Positions 28,118-37,399 are shown, counted from the first letter of the stretch. The stretch is 64,000 bases of DNA from an uncultured Marinobacter sp. (GCF_947259545.1 NZ_CAMYMK010000002.1:434001-498000); one strand, 5' to 3'. Notes: generated from the sequence alone by a model not told the origin. Translations and numbers: made by a program.

Positions 28118-29278
28118 ATGGCCATCAAAAAAATGACCGACCTGGACCTCGCCGGCAAGCGGGTCCTGATCCGCGAAGACCTCAACGTGCCGGTAAAAGA
28201 CGGCCAGGTCACCAGCGACGCCCGCATCCGCGCGTCACTGCCCACCATCAAGGCAGCCAAAGACGCCGGTGCCAAGGTCATGCTGATGTCACACCTCGGC
28301 CGCCCGGAAGAAGGTGTCTACGACGAAGCCTCCTCCATGAAGCCCGTCGCTGACCACCTCACCAAAGTGTTGGGCCAGGAAGTGCGCCTGATCAAAGACT
28401 ACCTGGACGGCGTTGAAGTCGCTGACGGCGAAGTCGTCCTGTTCGAAAACGTCCGCTTCAACAAGGGCGAAAAGAAAGACAACGAAGACCTCGCGAAACA
28501 GTACGCCGCCCTGTGCGACGTCTACGTAATGGACGCCTTCGGCACCGCCCACCGCGCCCAGGCCTCCACCCACGGTGTAGCAAAATTCGCCCCCGAAGCC
28601 TGCGCCGGCCCGCTGCTGGCGGCTGAACTGGACGCCCTCGGCAAAGCCCTCGACAACCCGGCCAAGCCGGTCGTCGCCATCGTCGGCGGCTCCAAAGTCT
28701 CCACCAAACTGGACGTCCTCAACGCCCTGGAAAAAGTCTGCGACTCCATCATTGTAGGCGGCGGCATCGCCAACACCTTCCTGGCCGCAGCCGGTCACCC
28801 GGTTGGCAAATCCCTGTGCGAACACGACCTGGTCGACACGGCCAAGGAAATCGCCTCCCGCGTGGAAATCCCACTGCCGGTAGACGTGGTTGTGGCCAGC
28901 GAATTCGCCGAAACCGCCACCGCCACCACCAAGAACATCGCCGACGTCAGCGACGACGACATGATCCTCGACGTTGGCCCCGAAACCGCCGGCAAATTCG
29001 CCGACGTACTGAAAAACGCCAAAACCATCCTGTGGAACGGCCCGGTCGGCGTCTTCGAATTCGACCAGTTCGGCAACGGCACCAAAGCGCTGGCAGAAGC
29101 CATCGCCGAAAGCGACGCCTTCTCCCTGGCCGGCGGCGGTGATACCGTGGCGGCCGTTGACAAGTACGGCGTTGCTGACAAAATCTCCTACATCTCCACC
29201 GGTGGCGGCGCGTTCCTGGAATTCGTGGAAGGCAAAACCCTGCCGGCAGTAGCAGTACTGGAAGAGCGCGGCGCCTAA
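28118..29278 (+). CDS. pgk: Phosphoglycerate kinase
   Basis: A 386-residue Pgk, the usual length. It interconverts 1,3-bisphosphoglycerate and 3-phosphoglycerate with [48 protein letters not shown] and [16 protein letters not shown] (ATP site) are all intact. The start at 28118 is supported by AAGGGA upstream; a longer in-frame version overlapping epd is unlikely. Third gene of the operon, separated from fba by the B4 repeat. Confidence 0.97.
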   Translation: MAIKKMTDLDLAGKRVLIREDLNVPVKDGQVTSDARIRASLPTIKAAKDAGAKVMLMSHLGRPEEGVYDEASSMKPVADHLTKVLGQEVRLIKDYLDGVEVADGEVVLFENVRFNKGEKKDNEDLAKQYAALCDVYVMDAFGTAHRAQASTHGVAKFAPEACAGPLLAAELDALGKALDNPAKPVVAIVGGSKVSTKLDVLNALEKVCDSIIVGGGIANTFLAAAGHPVGKSLCEHDLVDTAKEIASRVEIPLPVDVVVASEFAETATATTKNIADVSDDDMILDVGPETAGKFADVLKNAKTILWNGPVGVFEFDQFGNGTKALAEAIAESDAFSLAGGGDTVAAVDKYGVADKISYISTGGGAFLEFVEGKTLPAVAVLEERGA

Positions 29279-29327
29279 GATTTTTGGCCTTAAAGGTCAG
29301 GCGCAAATTATTTAGTCAGAATCGCAA

Positions 29328-29433
29328 GGAGGGTGGGAATCGTTTTCGCGGAATTTCGAAGGCCAAGGATGGCCTGAGAGAAGCGCACATGGATGTGCTC
29401 GTAGCGGTTCCGCGAAAACGATTTCCACCCTCC
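29328..29433 (+). repeat. Family B intergenic inverted repeat, copy B4
   Basis: 26-bp arms (29328-29353 with 29408-29433, one mismatch) flank a 54-nt core at 29354-29407 identical to the B2 core in reverse complement. Core hairpins: GGCCAAGGATGGCC (29361-29374) and GCACATGGATGTGC (29384-29397). It lies between pgk and fba in the sense (GGA) orientation, 70 bp before the fba start. Confidence 0.93.
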
Positions 29434-29502
29434 GCAGCAGACTCCAAAAGTCTGCAACACAAAAGAATTCAACTACCAAACGTCCAACGAAGGAGACGAC
29501 CC

Positions 29503-30567
29503 ATGGCCCTGATTTCGATGCGGCAAATGCTGGATCACGCCGCCGAGCATGGTTACGGTGTGCCAGCCTTTAACGTCAACAACCTGGAACAGATGCGCGC
29601 CATCATGGAAGCCGCCGACAAAACCGACTCCCCGGTAATTGTCCAGGCCTCCGCCGGAGCCCGTAAATACGCCGGCGCCCCCTTCCTGCGCCACCTGATC
29701 CTCGCGGCCATCGAAGAATTCCCCCACATCCCGGTCGTCATGCACCAGGACCACGGCACCAGCCCGTCCGTGTGCCAGCGCTCCATCCAGCTCGGCTTCA
29801 GCTCCGTCATGATGGACGGCTCCCTGGGTGAAGACGGTAAAACCCCGATGGACTACGAATACAACGTAGACGTCACCCGCCGCACCGTCGAAATGGCCCA
29901 CGCCTGTGGCGTCTCCGTCGAAGGCGAACTGGGTTGCCTGGGCTCCCTTGAAACCGGTCAGGCTGGTGAGGAAGACGGCATCGGCGCCGAAGGCACTCTG
30001 GACCACAGCCAGATGCTGACCGATCCGGAAGAAGCCGCCGACTTCGTCAAGAAAACCCACGTCGACGCCCTGGCCATCGCCATCGGCACCAGCCACGGTG
30101 CCTACAAGTTCACCCGTCCGCCGACCGGTGACATCCTGGCCATTGACCAGATCAAAGCCATCCACGCCCGCATCCCGGACACCCACCTGGTCATGCACGG
30201 CTCCAGCTCCGTTCCCCAGGACTGGCTGGAAATCATCAACCAGTACGGTGGCGAGATCCCGGAAACCTACGGCGTGCCGGTTGAAGAAATCGTTGAAGGT
30301 ATCAAGCACGGCGTTCGCAAGGTCAACATCGACACCGATCTGCGTCTGGCCAGCACCGGCGCGGTCCGCCGCTTCCTGGCCGAAAACCCGGCCGAGTTCG
30401 ACCCGCGCAAATTCCTGAAGGAAACCATGAAGGCCATGACCGACGTGTGCATCGCACGCTACGAAGCCTTCGGTTGTGCCGGCAACGCCAGCAAGATCAA
30501 ACCGATCAACCTCGAGCGCATGTTCGAGCGTTATGCCGCTGGCGAGCTGGACCCGAAGGTCAAGTAA
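29503..30567 (+). CDS. fba: Class II fructose-bisphosphate aldolase (Calvin-cycle subtype)
   Basis: A 354-residue zinc-dependent aldolase cleaving or forming fructose-1,6-bisphosphate. The motifs [28 protein letters not shown] (zinc His and catalytic Asp) and [13 protein letters not shown] (second zinc His) are clear, and the length fits the CbbA/FbaA Calvin-type branch. AAGGAG fixes the start. The frame is open upstream to 29284 through repeat B4, which is non-coding. It ends the operon; a strong terminator follows. Confidence 0.96.
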   Translation: MALISMRQMLDHAAEHGYGVPAFNVNNLEQMRAIMEAADKTDSPVIVQASAGARKYAGAPFLRHLILAAIEEFPHIPVVMHQDHGTSPSVCQRSIQLGFSSVMMDGSLGEDGKTPMDYEYNVDVTRRTVEMAHACGVSVEGELGCLGSLETGQAGEEDGIGAEGTLDHSQMLTDPEEAADFVKKTHVDALAIAIGTSHGAYKFTRPPTGDILAIDQIKAIHARIPDTHLVMHGSSSVPQDWLEIINQYGGEIPETYGVPVEEIVEGIKHGVRKVNIDTDLRLASTGAVRRFLAENPAEFDPRKFLKETMKAMTDVCIARYEAFGCAGNASKIKPINLERMFERYAAGELDPKVK

Positions 30568-30589
30568 GCATTCGCGTTCTGCCCGAAAA

Positions 30590-30618
30590 GCCTCCGGAGT
30601 TTCCGGAGGCTTTTTTTT
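30590..30618 (+). terminator. Intrinsic terminator after fba
   Basis: A 9-bp perfect stem (GCCTCCGGA with TCCGGAGGC, 3-nt loop) is followed by eight T residues. It also overlaps the stop end of the convergent DUF2894 gene. Confidence 0.93.
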
Positions 30619-31237
30619 ATCCCTTCCTTCCCAGTCGTTCCAGCGCCAACAGCGTATCCGCGTAGTTCACAAAGCGGTTCAGATACTCCGGCGACAGCTT
30701 CTCCATGGCCGCAATCGCACGGCTGACCAGCCGGTGGGAGTTCATCGGGCCGGCGTTTTCCGGGGTCTGTTCGATGGCCTGGCGGATGCGATCCTGAAGG
30801 GCCTGAGAGCCCTGATCTGCCTGCACTCTGGCCATGGCCTTGAGTGGGCGTGGCGAACCATTGGTTACCGCAGTGGGGGCCGGACCATCCTGTTCACCGA
30901 AGATAAGCTTTTCCATGGGTGAGGGCGAGGCTTGTACCTGTGTATCGGGCGCCTGATTCAGGGTATCCAGCAGAAGCTGCAATGGTGAGGGTTGTCCGGT
31001 CTCGGCAGGTTGTTCCGGTTGTTCTGAACCAGATTGAGGTTCGGATCTGGCCTGATACTCCGCCACAGCCTGCGCGAGCTTCTGCCAATGACGGGTGTCC
31101 TGCAGTCCTTTCGCCCGCAGCCTTTGCTCCAGAACTTCCAGATAGCGGAAACGGACCGGGTCCAGCTGATCCGCACCGGAGCCCCTGAGGTCAGCCAGTT
31201 GTTGCTCCACGGTGGTCGCTTCCGCAGCGGCAGACAT
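30617..31237 (-). CDS. DUF2894 family protein of the MotA/MotB-like cluster
   Basis: A 206-residue soluble protein. The N-terminal part (TTVEQQLADLRGSGADQLDP, RFRYLEVLEQRLRAKGLQ) and the C-terminal part (SPEYLNRFVNYADTLLALE) match the DUF2894 pattern, joined by a Gln/Glu/Pro-rich linker. Function unknown; the family occurs almost only with DUF802, DUF3348 and OmpA-domain genes. Its ATG shares one base with the stop of the OmpA-domain gene. It is the last of four coupled genes and the likely cytoplasmic partner of the motor complex. Confidence 0.8.
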   Translation of the reverse strand: MSAAAEATTVEQQLADLRGSGADQLDPVRFRYLEVLEQRLRAKGLQDTRHWQKLAQAVAEYQARSEPQSGSEQPEQPAETGQPSPLQLLLDTLNQAPDTQVQASPSPMEKLIFGEQDGPAPTAVTNGSPRPLKAMARVQADQGSQALQDRIRQAIEQTPENAGPMNSHRLVSRAIAAMEKLSPEYLNRFVNYADTLLALERLGRKG

Positions 31238-31890
31238 CAGTTCCCGGCTCCGTTATCGGTTTCGGCGGCCATAGCGGGAGCGCGCGGCACCGTGCTGATC
31301 TCCACTCGCCGGTTCTGGGCCCGGGATTCGGCATCCACATTGGGCACCGCCGGGTGGTGGGGGCCAAAGGCCGCGGCAAAGACCCGGTCTTCGGGAAGGC
31401 CAAGTTCCATGAGGGTACGGGTGACGGTCAATGCCCGCTGGGCAGACAGTCCCCAGTTATCCTGATACCGGTTGCCACGGTGCATGGGCAGGTCGTCGGT
31501 GAAGCCGCTGACCATCAGCAGCTCATCGTGTTGGGTCAGGTAGGTCTGCAGGGGCGCAACCAGGGATTGCAGCACGGCCACGCCATCCGCCTGTAGCTGA
31601 TCCGAGTTCAGCTCAAACAGCACATTGCCGCTGATACCGATACGGCCATCCCGGAACGTCACCAGGCCTTTGGTGAGGGGATCTTCCAGTGCCTGCTCCA
31701 GCGCCATACGGCGCTCTTCCTCTGCCACCCGGCGCTCCTTCTCTTCCGCCAGGGATTGGCTGAGTTCCAGTTGAACGCCGATCACCCACACCAGAATCAG
31801 CACCAGAATACCCACCAGCGCCGCCATCAGGTCAGAGAAAATCGCCCAGATCGGTGTGGACTGCTGTTCGCCGCCTTCCAGGTGCTCCAT
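31237..31890 (-). CDS. MotB/ZorB-like protein with OmpA peptidoglycan-binding domain
   Basis: A 217-residue protein with one N-terminal membrane helix (residues about 14-34, IWAIFSDLMAALVGILVLIL), a short coiled linker and a C-terminal OmpA-like domain (VSGFTDDLPMHRGN, LSAQRALTVTRTLMELG, SRAQNRRVEIS). Asp20 sits at the start of the helix, where MotB carries its proton-binding Asp, which implies ion flow through the complex. It overlaps the DUF802 gene by one base. In stators of this class the OmpA domain anchors to peptidoglycan while the helix pairs with the MotA-like pentamer. Confidence 0.87.
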   Translation of the reverse strand: MEHLEGGEQQSTPIWAIFSDLMAALVGILVLILVWVIGVQLELSQSLAEEKERRVAEEERRMALEQALEDPLTKGLVTFRDGRIGISGNVLFELNSDQLQADGVAVLQSLVAPLQTYLTQHDELLMVSGFTDDLPMHRGNRYQDNWGLSAQRALTVTRTLMELGLPEDRVFAAAFGPHHPAVPNVDAESRAQNRRVEISTVPRAPAMAAETDNGAGN

Positions 31891-33803
31891 CAGTTGGCTC
31901 CGGCAGTCTCTGGCTGTCCCTTGCGCAGGGCGGTGACGGCATCGATAACGTCTTTCTGGGAGCTGACAGACAGATCGATGACCTCGCGGGCCTGCGCCAC
32001 GTAGTAGGCCAGTTGTTCATCGTGTCGGCTGCTGGCGTTGTCCATCGCCTTCTGAATGTTCGCCAGGCTTTCCTGCAAGGTGCTATTGGAGGTGCTGAAT
32101 AACTCTACTGCCTGGTGGAAGGCTTCGCTGAGGGCACCCACTTCCTGGCTGCTGCCGGTAATATCGTCGCCCAGTTTGCCAAGCTGCTGGCTTTGCTCCT
32201 GAATCAGGGTGTTGAAACGCTCGCTGATCCCGGTGAGGGTGTCACCGGCGCCGCTGATCAGGGAATCCACCGCCTGGCGCTGACTGTCGGCGTTGCTGCG
32301 CTGGGATTCCAACAGGCTGTCCAGTTCTTCGACCAGTCTTTGTCGTTCCTCCAGCAACTCGTTTTCCCGTTCGCTGTTACGGGTCATTTCACGTTGCAGC
32401 TGATTGATCACTTCGGCGGCGGCTTTCGGGGTTTCCGAAGCCGTTTCTATCAGCCGGGTCATGGGCGCTTCCAGCCCCGTGCCCAGGCGGGATAGGTGGT
32501 TTTCTACCGTCGCTTCCAGTTGCGCCAGTCGTTCAGTGGCTGCTTCGCCTCGGGTGGCCTCCTGGTCCCGGAGTGCTGTGAGCTGTTCACTGATTCTGTC
32601 GATCAGCGTATCCAGGCCTTGCTGCTGGTTGCTCGCCATCTGGCGGCTTTCCTCGCGGAAGACAGACTGATACTGCTGAAGCTGGTCACGCAGATCAGCC
32701 ATGAAGGATTCTGCGCTCTGCTGCTGTTGCTCCAGGCTCTTTTGCCAGCGCAGGGCGCTCTGTTCCGACGCCTCCTGCTGGGCCGCCAGGTTTTGCTGCC
32801 AGCGCTCTCCGGCGTCAATCGTGGTTGTCTGGAAGGCTTCGGCAATGTCGGCCAGCTGCTGTTTGGTGGCATCAGACCAGCTCTGGTGCAATTCCCCGGC
32901 ATCGTCGCGCAGGCGGGTCATCGCCTTCTCTACAATCGGTTCCACGCGTTCTGCCGCGAGGCGGGTACTGGCGTCCAGGGCCGACTCCAGCGACTGTGCC
33001 ACGGAATCCGCCAGTGTCTGGTAATGGTTTCCGACAGTGCTGTGGAATTCCTGCTGATTGCGTGTCAGGGATTGCTCAAGGGTCTGGCCCAGCTGTTCCA
33101 TGCGGGCGGTCATGGCCTCCATGGCAGACGCCAGTTGCGGCAGAGCGCTGGCCTGGGTTTCCAAAGCCTGGAACGCCTGCTGGCGCTGGTAGTCGGCCGA
33201 CAGATGATGCAGCCGCTGGCGCAGGGTTTTGTCCAACTGGCGGGAGACCAGCAACCGCTCGCGTCGGCTGAGAGTGGAGGCCAGCCCCAGCATGGCCGAA
33301 GCGGCCACACCGGCAATGGAGGTTCCGAACGCCAGGCTGAGTCCGGCAATAGGCGCGGCCAGGGCACTGCGAATCACACTCAGCTCGGTACTGCCGTCGA
33401 GTGCTGAGGCGGCACCATTGAGGGTCACAATCATGCCGGCAAAGGTGCCGAGCAGGCCCAGCATTACCAGCAATCCGACCAGATAAGGCGTGAGCTGCGG
33501 GCTGGGCAGCGCAGCGGAGTGGCCGTCGAGGCGTTTCTGCACCGCAAACTGAACCGGTTCCGGCAGGCCGGACAGCCAGCTGTCGACCTGTTCGCGGCTG
33601 TTCGGGGCAGAGTTCAGGCGTGTAGCCAGCTGGTGAGTGGTCCGCCGGAACCCGATCAGTTCAGCGAAGCCCAACCCGTACACCGCTGCAATAATGGCGG
33701 TCACGGACAGGGCCAGCAGGTCGGAGCCGAGAAAACCCCGGCCAATCCAGGCCACTACGGCCAGGCCGATGGCGAATGCGAGAACGAAAAAAAGTCTGGT
33801 CAT
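31890..33803 (-). CDS. DUF802 / MotA-ZorA-like membrane protein with long coiled-coil tail
   Basis: A 637-residue protein. Four probable membrane helices are at about 3-22, 30-50, 105-128 and 150-175; LGLLGTFAGMIVTLNG (residues 115-130) is the MotA/TolQ/ExbB signature. From about 185 to 620 the chain is a Gln/Glu/Ala/Leu-rich helical tail with heptad character and no other domain. This layout resembles ZorA of Zorya defence systems, which also has a MotA-like channel and a long cytoplasmic tail. It overlaps DUF3348 by 4 bp and the OmpA gene by one base. Function unknown. Confidence 0.87.
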   Translation of the reverse strand: MTRLFFVLAFAIGLAVVAWIGRGFLGSDLLALSVTAIIAAVYGLGFAELIGFRRTTHQLATRLNSAPNSREQVDSWLSGLPEPVQFAVQKRLDGHSAALPSPQLTPYLVGLLVMLGLLGTFAGMIVTLNGAASALDGSTELSVIRSALAAPIAGLSLAFGTSIAGVAASAMLGLASTLSRRERLLVSRQLDKTLRQRLHHLSADYQRQQAFQALETQASALPQLASAMEAMTARMEQLGQTLEQSLTRNQQEFHSTVGNHYQTLADSVAQSLESALDASTRLAAERVEPIVEKAMTRLRDDAGELHQSWSDATKQQLADIAEAFQTTTIDAGERWQQNLAAQQEASEQSALRWQKSLEQQQQSAESFMADLRDQLQQYQSVFREESRQMASNQQQGLDTLIDRISEQLTALRDQEATRGEAATERLAQLEATVENHLSRLGTGLEAPMTRLIETASETPKAAAEVINQLQREMTRNSERENELLEERQRLVEELDSLLESQRSNADSQRQAVDSLISGAGDTLTGISERFNTLIQEQSQQLGKLGDDITGSSQEVGALSEAFHQAVELFSTSNSTLQESLANIQKAMDNASSRHDEQLAYYVAQAREVIDLSVSSQKDVIDAVTALRKGQPETAGAN

Positions 33804-34492
33804 GGTGAATCGCTAACCTCGTTGTGGCAGGCCTCCAACAAACCCAGCACCGGCTCCAGCCGAACGTCCAGTTCAGCGAGTAACAGAGTCTGCGCTTCCT
33901 CGCAGTAACGGTGGAGCCAGTCACCGGCTTGGGTGCCCGATTCCGGGGATTGCTCAGAGGCTGTCTTCAAGGCCTGGAACCGCTGCTCCAGTACCTTTGA
34001 AATTTGGGAAAAACACTGGCTGGTATAACCGGCCATGGTGTGATCAAACACCGAGTCCAGCTCTGCCAGCCGGGCCAGGTTCTGGCCCTGCTCTTTCATG
34101 GTCTTGCGTACCTTGTCCCGCAATTGGCGGGTGGTGGCCGCGATTTTACGTTGCAGTGTGAGCCAGGCGTTCAGGTAGGGCTCATGCGCAACCGGAACTT
34201 CCGGCTCAATCTCATCCCCGTAGCGCTGAACTCGCTGAATCAGAGCCCGGCGTGTGGTGGCCAGTTCCCGCGACAGTTGCTCGATGACGGAACCCTGAAC
34301 CATGCCGGGCTGACCGCCGCGAAATGCCAGCGCCGAATCCAGGTTCATGGTGTCCCCAAGCCCGAATAAGCGGCCCAGGCGCTCGGAAAGACAAGGCAGG
34401 CTGTCATTATCAACCTTGCCTTCTACTGGCGTCGCCAACTGTACCAGCCGTGACCGGGGATGGCCGGTTTGTCGGGGTCGTGCTTGAGTCAT
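33800..34492 (-). CDS. DUF3348 family protein
   Basis: A 230-residue soluble, helix-rich protein starting MTQARPRQTGHPRSRLVQL and containing LFGLGDTMNLDSALAF and LTLQRKIAATTRQLRDKVRK, consistent with DUF3348. Function unknown; found with DUF802/OmpA/DUF2894 genes. The start at 34492 is preferred over an in-frame start at 34534 because it matches the family's N-terminus, though no strong ribosome-binding site is visible for either. It is the first gene of the four-gene cluster. Confidence 0.78.
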   Translation of the reverse strand: MTQARPRQTGHPRSRLVQLATPVEGKVDNDSLPCLSERLGRLFGLGDTMNLDSALAFRGGQPGMVQGSVIEQLSRELATTRRALIQRVQRYGDEIEPEVPVAHEPYLNAWLTLQRKIAATTRQLRDKVRKTMKEQGQNLARLAELDSVFDHTMAGYTSQCFSQISKVLEQRFQALKTASEQSPESGTQAGDWLHRYCEEAQTLLLAELDVRLEPVLGLLEACHNEVSDSP

Positions 34493-34719
34493 GGGGTTGG
34501 TGCACCGTTTGCCATTATCACGGGGAGCGTACATTGCCGATAGTCGGCGGGTGCCTATACTAATGGCTATTCAGGGGGAATGATAATGACCGTTTCTTAG
34601 TGCGGTTGCTGCCTCCAGACCCAGGCGTGCATCTGCCAGCACCTGATCCTTGTATTTTCGCCGTCAGCGTCAACTATAAGTACTTAGAGATCCATCTTTG
34701 GTCAGCTGTGAGGAGATCC

Positions 34720-35691
34720 ATGGACTTCAAAGACTATTACGCCGTCCTCGGTGTGAGCGAGTCTGCCTCCCCCGAGGAGATCAAAAAGGCCTACCGCAAG
34801 CTGGCGCGGAAGTATCACCCGGACGTCAGCAAGGAAGAGGACGCCGACGCCAAGTTCAAGGACGTGGGCGAGGCCTATGAAGTCCTGAAAGATCCGGAGA
34901 AACGGGCGGAGTACGATGAGCTGCGCAAATACGGTGCCCGCCCGGATGGTTCGTTTGAGCCGCCGCCCGGATGGCAGAGCGCATCCGGATTCGGGCGTGG
35001 CGGCTACACGGAGGCCGATGCGCGGCAGTTCAGTGACTTTTTCGAGGAGATCTTCGGTGGCGGCCGTGGCGGTTTTTCCAGCCAGGGATTTGGCGGCGGT
35101 GGATTCCGCCAGAGTGCCCGCATGCGTGGCGAGGATGTGCACGCCAGGCTCCCGCTGTTTCTGGAAGAGATTTTTCACGGCTGCGAGAAACAGGTGTCGT
35201 TTACGGTCCATGAAGCCGACGATCATGGCCGGATTGTCGCCCGCCAGAAGAACCTGAAGGTCAAGATTCCCGCCGGTATGCGGGAAGGGCAGCATCTGCG
35301 TCTGAAAGGTCAGGGCTCGCCCGGCATGGGTGGAGGCGAACCTGGTGATCTGCTGATCGAGGTGGAACTGGCGCCGCACCCTCTGTTCAGTGTTGAAGGT
35401 CGCGACGTGGTGGTGACGGTTCCCGTTGCTCCCTGGGAAGCCGCGTTAGGTGCATCCGTTACGGTGCCAACGGTGGGCTCCAAAGTGAACGTGAAAGTGC
35501 CCAAGGGTTCCTCCAGCGGGCGCAAGCTACGGCTCAAGGGTAAGGGATTGCCGGGCAAGCATCCGGGTGACCAGATCGTGGTGCTGCAGATCGTGATGCC
35601 GGAGCAGCACACTGACGCGGCCGAAAAGCTCTATCAGCAGCTGGCCGAGGCGGAGAAACACTTTAATCCGCGCAGCAAACTTCAGGTGTAA
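34720..35691 (+). CDS. cbpA: Curved-DNA-binding protein CbpA (DnaJ-like co-chaperone)
   Basis: A 323-residue DnaJ-family protein with an N-terminal J domain ([23 protein letters not shown] in [12 protein letters not shown]), a Gly/Phe-rich linker (residues about 100-130) and C-terminal substrate-binding domains, but no zinc finger, as in CbpA. It stimulates DnaK and binds curved DNA. GAGGAG upstream sets the start. It is followed 15 bp later by its modulator gene cbpM. Confidence 0.94.
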   Translation: MDFKDYYAVLGVSESASPEEIKKAYRKLARKYHPDVSKEEDADAKFKDVGEAYEVLKDPEKRAEYDELRKYGARPDGSFEPPPGWQSASGFGRGGYTEADARQFSDFFEEIFGGGRGGFSSQGFGGGGFRQSARMRGEDVHARLPLFLEEIFHGCEKQVSFTVHEADDHGRIVARQKNLKVKIPAGMREGQHLRLKGQGSPGMGGGEPGDLLIEVELAPHPLFSVEGRDVVVTVPVAPWEAALGASVTVPTVGSKVNVKVPKGSSSGRKLRLKGKGLPGKHPGDQIVVLQIVMPEQHTDAAEKLYQQLAEAEKHFNPRSKLQV

Positions 35692-35706
35692 GCGGGGGAG
35701 CAGGGC

Positions 35707-36051
35707 ATGACCAGCAAAGATCCGATTCAGACCGTAGAGGTGGTCGAGCCTCAAATGACACTGACGCTGACCGAAATTTGCGAGCGCGGTGAGTGCCACG
35801 CCGAATTTGTTATCAAACTGGTCAGCTACGGTGTCATTTCGCCGGTTGAAGACATCCCGGAGGAACGCTATTGGCAGTTTGATCTGGCAGCACTGGCAAG
35901 GTTGCGAAAGGCGCTGCGGCTGCAGCGTGACCTCAAGATGAATCTGCCCGGATTGGCGATGTCTCTGGAGCTGCTTGATGAAGTTCAGGATATGCGCCGT
36001 GAGGTGAATCGCCTCAACCAGCAGCTCCGGCAACTGATGGGGGAGTGGTAG
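35707..36051 (+). CDS. cbpM: Chaperone modulator CbpM
   Basis: A 114-residue MerR-like small protein that in E. coli binds the CbpA J domain and blocks its co-chaperone and DNA-binding activity. TLTEICERGECHAEFVIKLV and the helix LRKALRLQRDLKMNLPGLA fit the family. The position directly after cbpA supports the assignment. Confidence 0.9.
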   Translation: MTSKDPIQTVEVVEPQMTLTLTEICERGECHAEFVIKLVSYGVISPVEDIPEERYWQFDLAALARLRKALRLQRDLKMNLPGLAMSLELLDEVQDMRREVNRLNQQLRQLMGEW

Positions 36052-36060
36052 CGCCCCCCT

Positions 36061-36237
36061 TCATTGCTCCCGCTTTTCCAGAGCCTGTATTTCCGCGTAA
36101 ATCTTCTCTGCTTCTTCCATGAGCGTGCCATGGGTGCGCAAGTCGCCATTGCGCTGAGCATGGAGCGCTTTGGCGAGCTTGTCTTCGTAAGCTTTTTGCA
36201 GCTTTTTCTTCGGATCGCCTTTCAGAAATCCCAGCAT
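36061..36237 (-). CDS. Small DUF6435-type protein
   Basis: A 58-residue highly charged protein starting MLGFLKGDPKKKLQKAYEDK and continuing with MEEAEKIYAEIQAL. This matches a widespread gammaproteobacterial small-protein family (DUF6435-like) of unknown function. It is predicted to be nearly all helix. The ribosome-binding site is weak. Convergent with cbpM, 9 bp apart. Confidence 0.78.
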   Translation of the reverse strand: MLGFLKGDPKKKLQKAYEDKLAKALHAQRNGDLRTHGTLMEEAEKIYAEIQALEKREQ

Positions 36238-36313
36238 GGTATCGGCCTGTTTCTCTCAATGTTCTGAAAGCTTACGCTTCTCAGGCCCAAAAGTTCACCG
36301 GTATTGTCCGGGT

Positions 36314-37279
36314 TTAACCGCACAGGGCCGATTTGGCTGAGAGAAACTCGTCTCTTAAACGGGCTACCAGGGCCTCCACCGACAGCACATCGTGAATCTG
36401 GCTCACGCCCTGGCCCGCTGACCAGACGGTTTTCCACGCCTTTGCTTCGTCATCGATGGGTTTGAGCTTTTCTCCATAGTTGATATCGCCGGCCTGGTGC
36501 AGTTTATCCATCGGGAACCCCGCCGCTTCCAGGCTCTGGCGCATGAAACTCGCCGGAATGCCGGATACCGCCGGAGTGTGAATAATATCCGCCGAAACTG
36601 CTTCGATGATCATGTTGCGGTAGGCGTCTTCCGCCTGGGACTCGGTTGTATTGATAAAGCGGGTGCCCATGTACGCCAGGTCGGCACCCATGGCCTGTGC
36701 CGCCAGGAGATCCTCACCGTGAGACAGTCCCCCGGCCAGGATAATGGCGCCATCGAATACCTCGCGGATTTCGTGCACCAGCACAAACGGGTTGATGGTG
36801 CCCGCATGACCACCGGCTCCAGCCGCGACGGCGATAATACCGTCCACGCCGGCTTCGGCCGCCTTGCGCGCATGCTTCTGGTTCGTCACATCATGAAATA
36901 CCAGACCACCGTAACTGTGCACTGCCTCCACCACCTGGCTCGCCGCCCCCAGCGAGGTGATGACGATGGGCACCTGATGTTTGACGCACAGCTCCAGGTC
37001 GGCCTGCCAGCGGGGATTGGTTTTGTGAACGATCAGGTTTACCGCGTATGGCGCGACCTGCTGATCCGGGTTCTGTTCCCTGTACGTAGACAGTTCCCGG
37101 TTCATCTGGATCAGCCATTCCTCGCATCCCTCACTGGTGCGCTGGTTCAGTGCAGGAAAGCTTCCGACAATGCCCTGCTTGCAACAGGCCAGCGCCAGTT
37201 CCGGACCGGAGATCAGAAACATGGGTGCGGCAATCAGGGGCAGGGATAATGTATTCCTGAAAGATTCGGGCAATGCCAT
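36314..37279 (-). CDS. Nitronate monooxygenase (2-nitropropane dioxygenase family)
   Basis: A 321-residue FMN-binding TIM-barrel protein. LPLIAAPMFLISGPELALAC at the N-terminus, the phosphate-binding AVAAGAGGHAGTINPF and LAGGLSHGEDLLAAQAMGAD are characteristic. Such enzymes oxidise alkyl nitronates such as propionate-3-nitronate; some relatives are enoyl-ACP reductases or quinone reductases, so the substrate is uncertain. AAGGA precedes the ATG. Single gene, divergent from the DsbA-like gene. Confidence 0.87.
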   Translation of the reverse strand: MALPESFRNTLSLPLIAAPMFLISGPELALACCKQGIVGSFPALNQRTSEGCEEWLIQMNRELSTYREQNPDQQVAPYAVNLIVHKTNPRWQADLELCVKHQVPIVITSLGAASQVVEAVHSYGGLVFHDVTNQKHARKAAEAGVDGIIAVAAGAGGHAGTINPFVLVHEIREVFDGAIILAGGLSHGEDLLAAQAMGADLAYMGTRFINTTESQAEDAYRNMIIEAVSADIIHTPAVSGIPASFMRQSLEAAGFPMDKLHQAGDINYGEKLKPIDDEAKAWKTVWSAGQGVSQIHDVLSVEALVARLRDEFLSAKSALCG

Positions 37280-37399
37280 GAGTATTCCTTAATTTTTGTT
37301 GGAACTTTTGTAGGATATAAAGGATCTTAGCGTGCTCACCAATCCCTGAACACAGACTTTGACAATCAATAACACATCAACGAATAAAAAGGAGTTCTT

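Noticed and set aside
14161..29433. CRISPR array
   Set aside because: Copies are scattered over 15 kb in separate intergenic regions with no spacers or cas genes.
30617..34492. A complete Zorya defence system
   Set aside because: Only ZorA-like and ZorB-like parts are present; no ZorC, ZorD helicase or ZorE nuclease homologue is seen nearby, and the neighbours are housekeeping genes.
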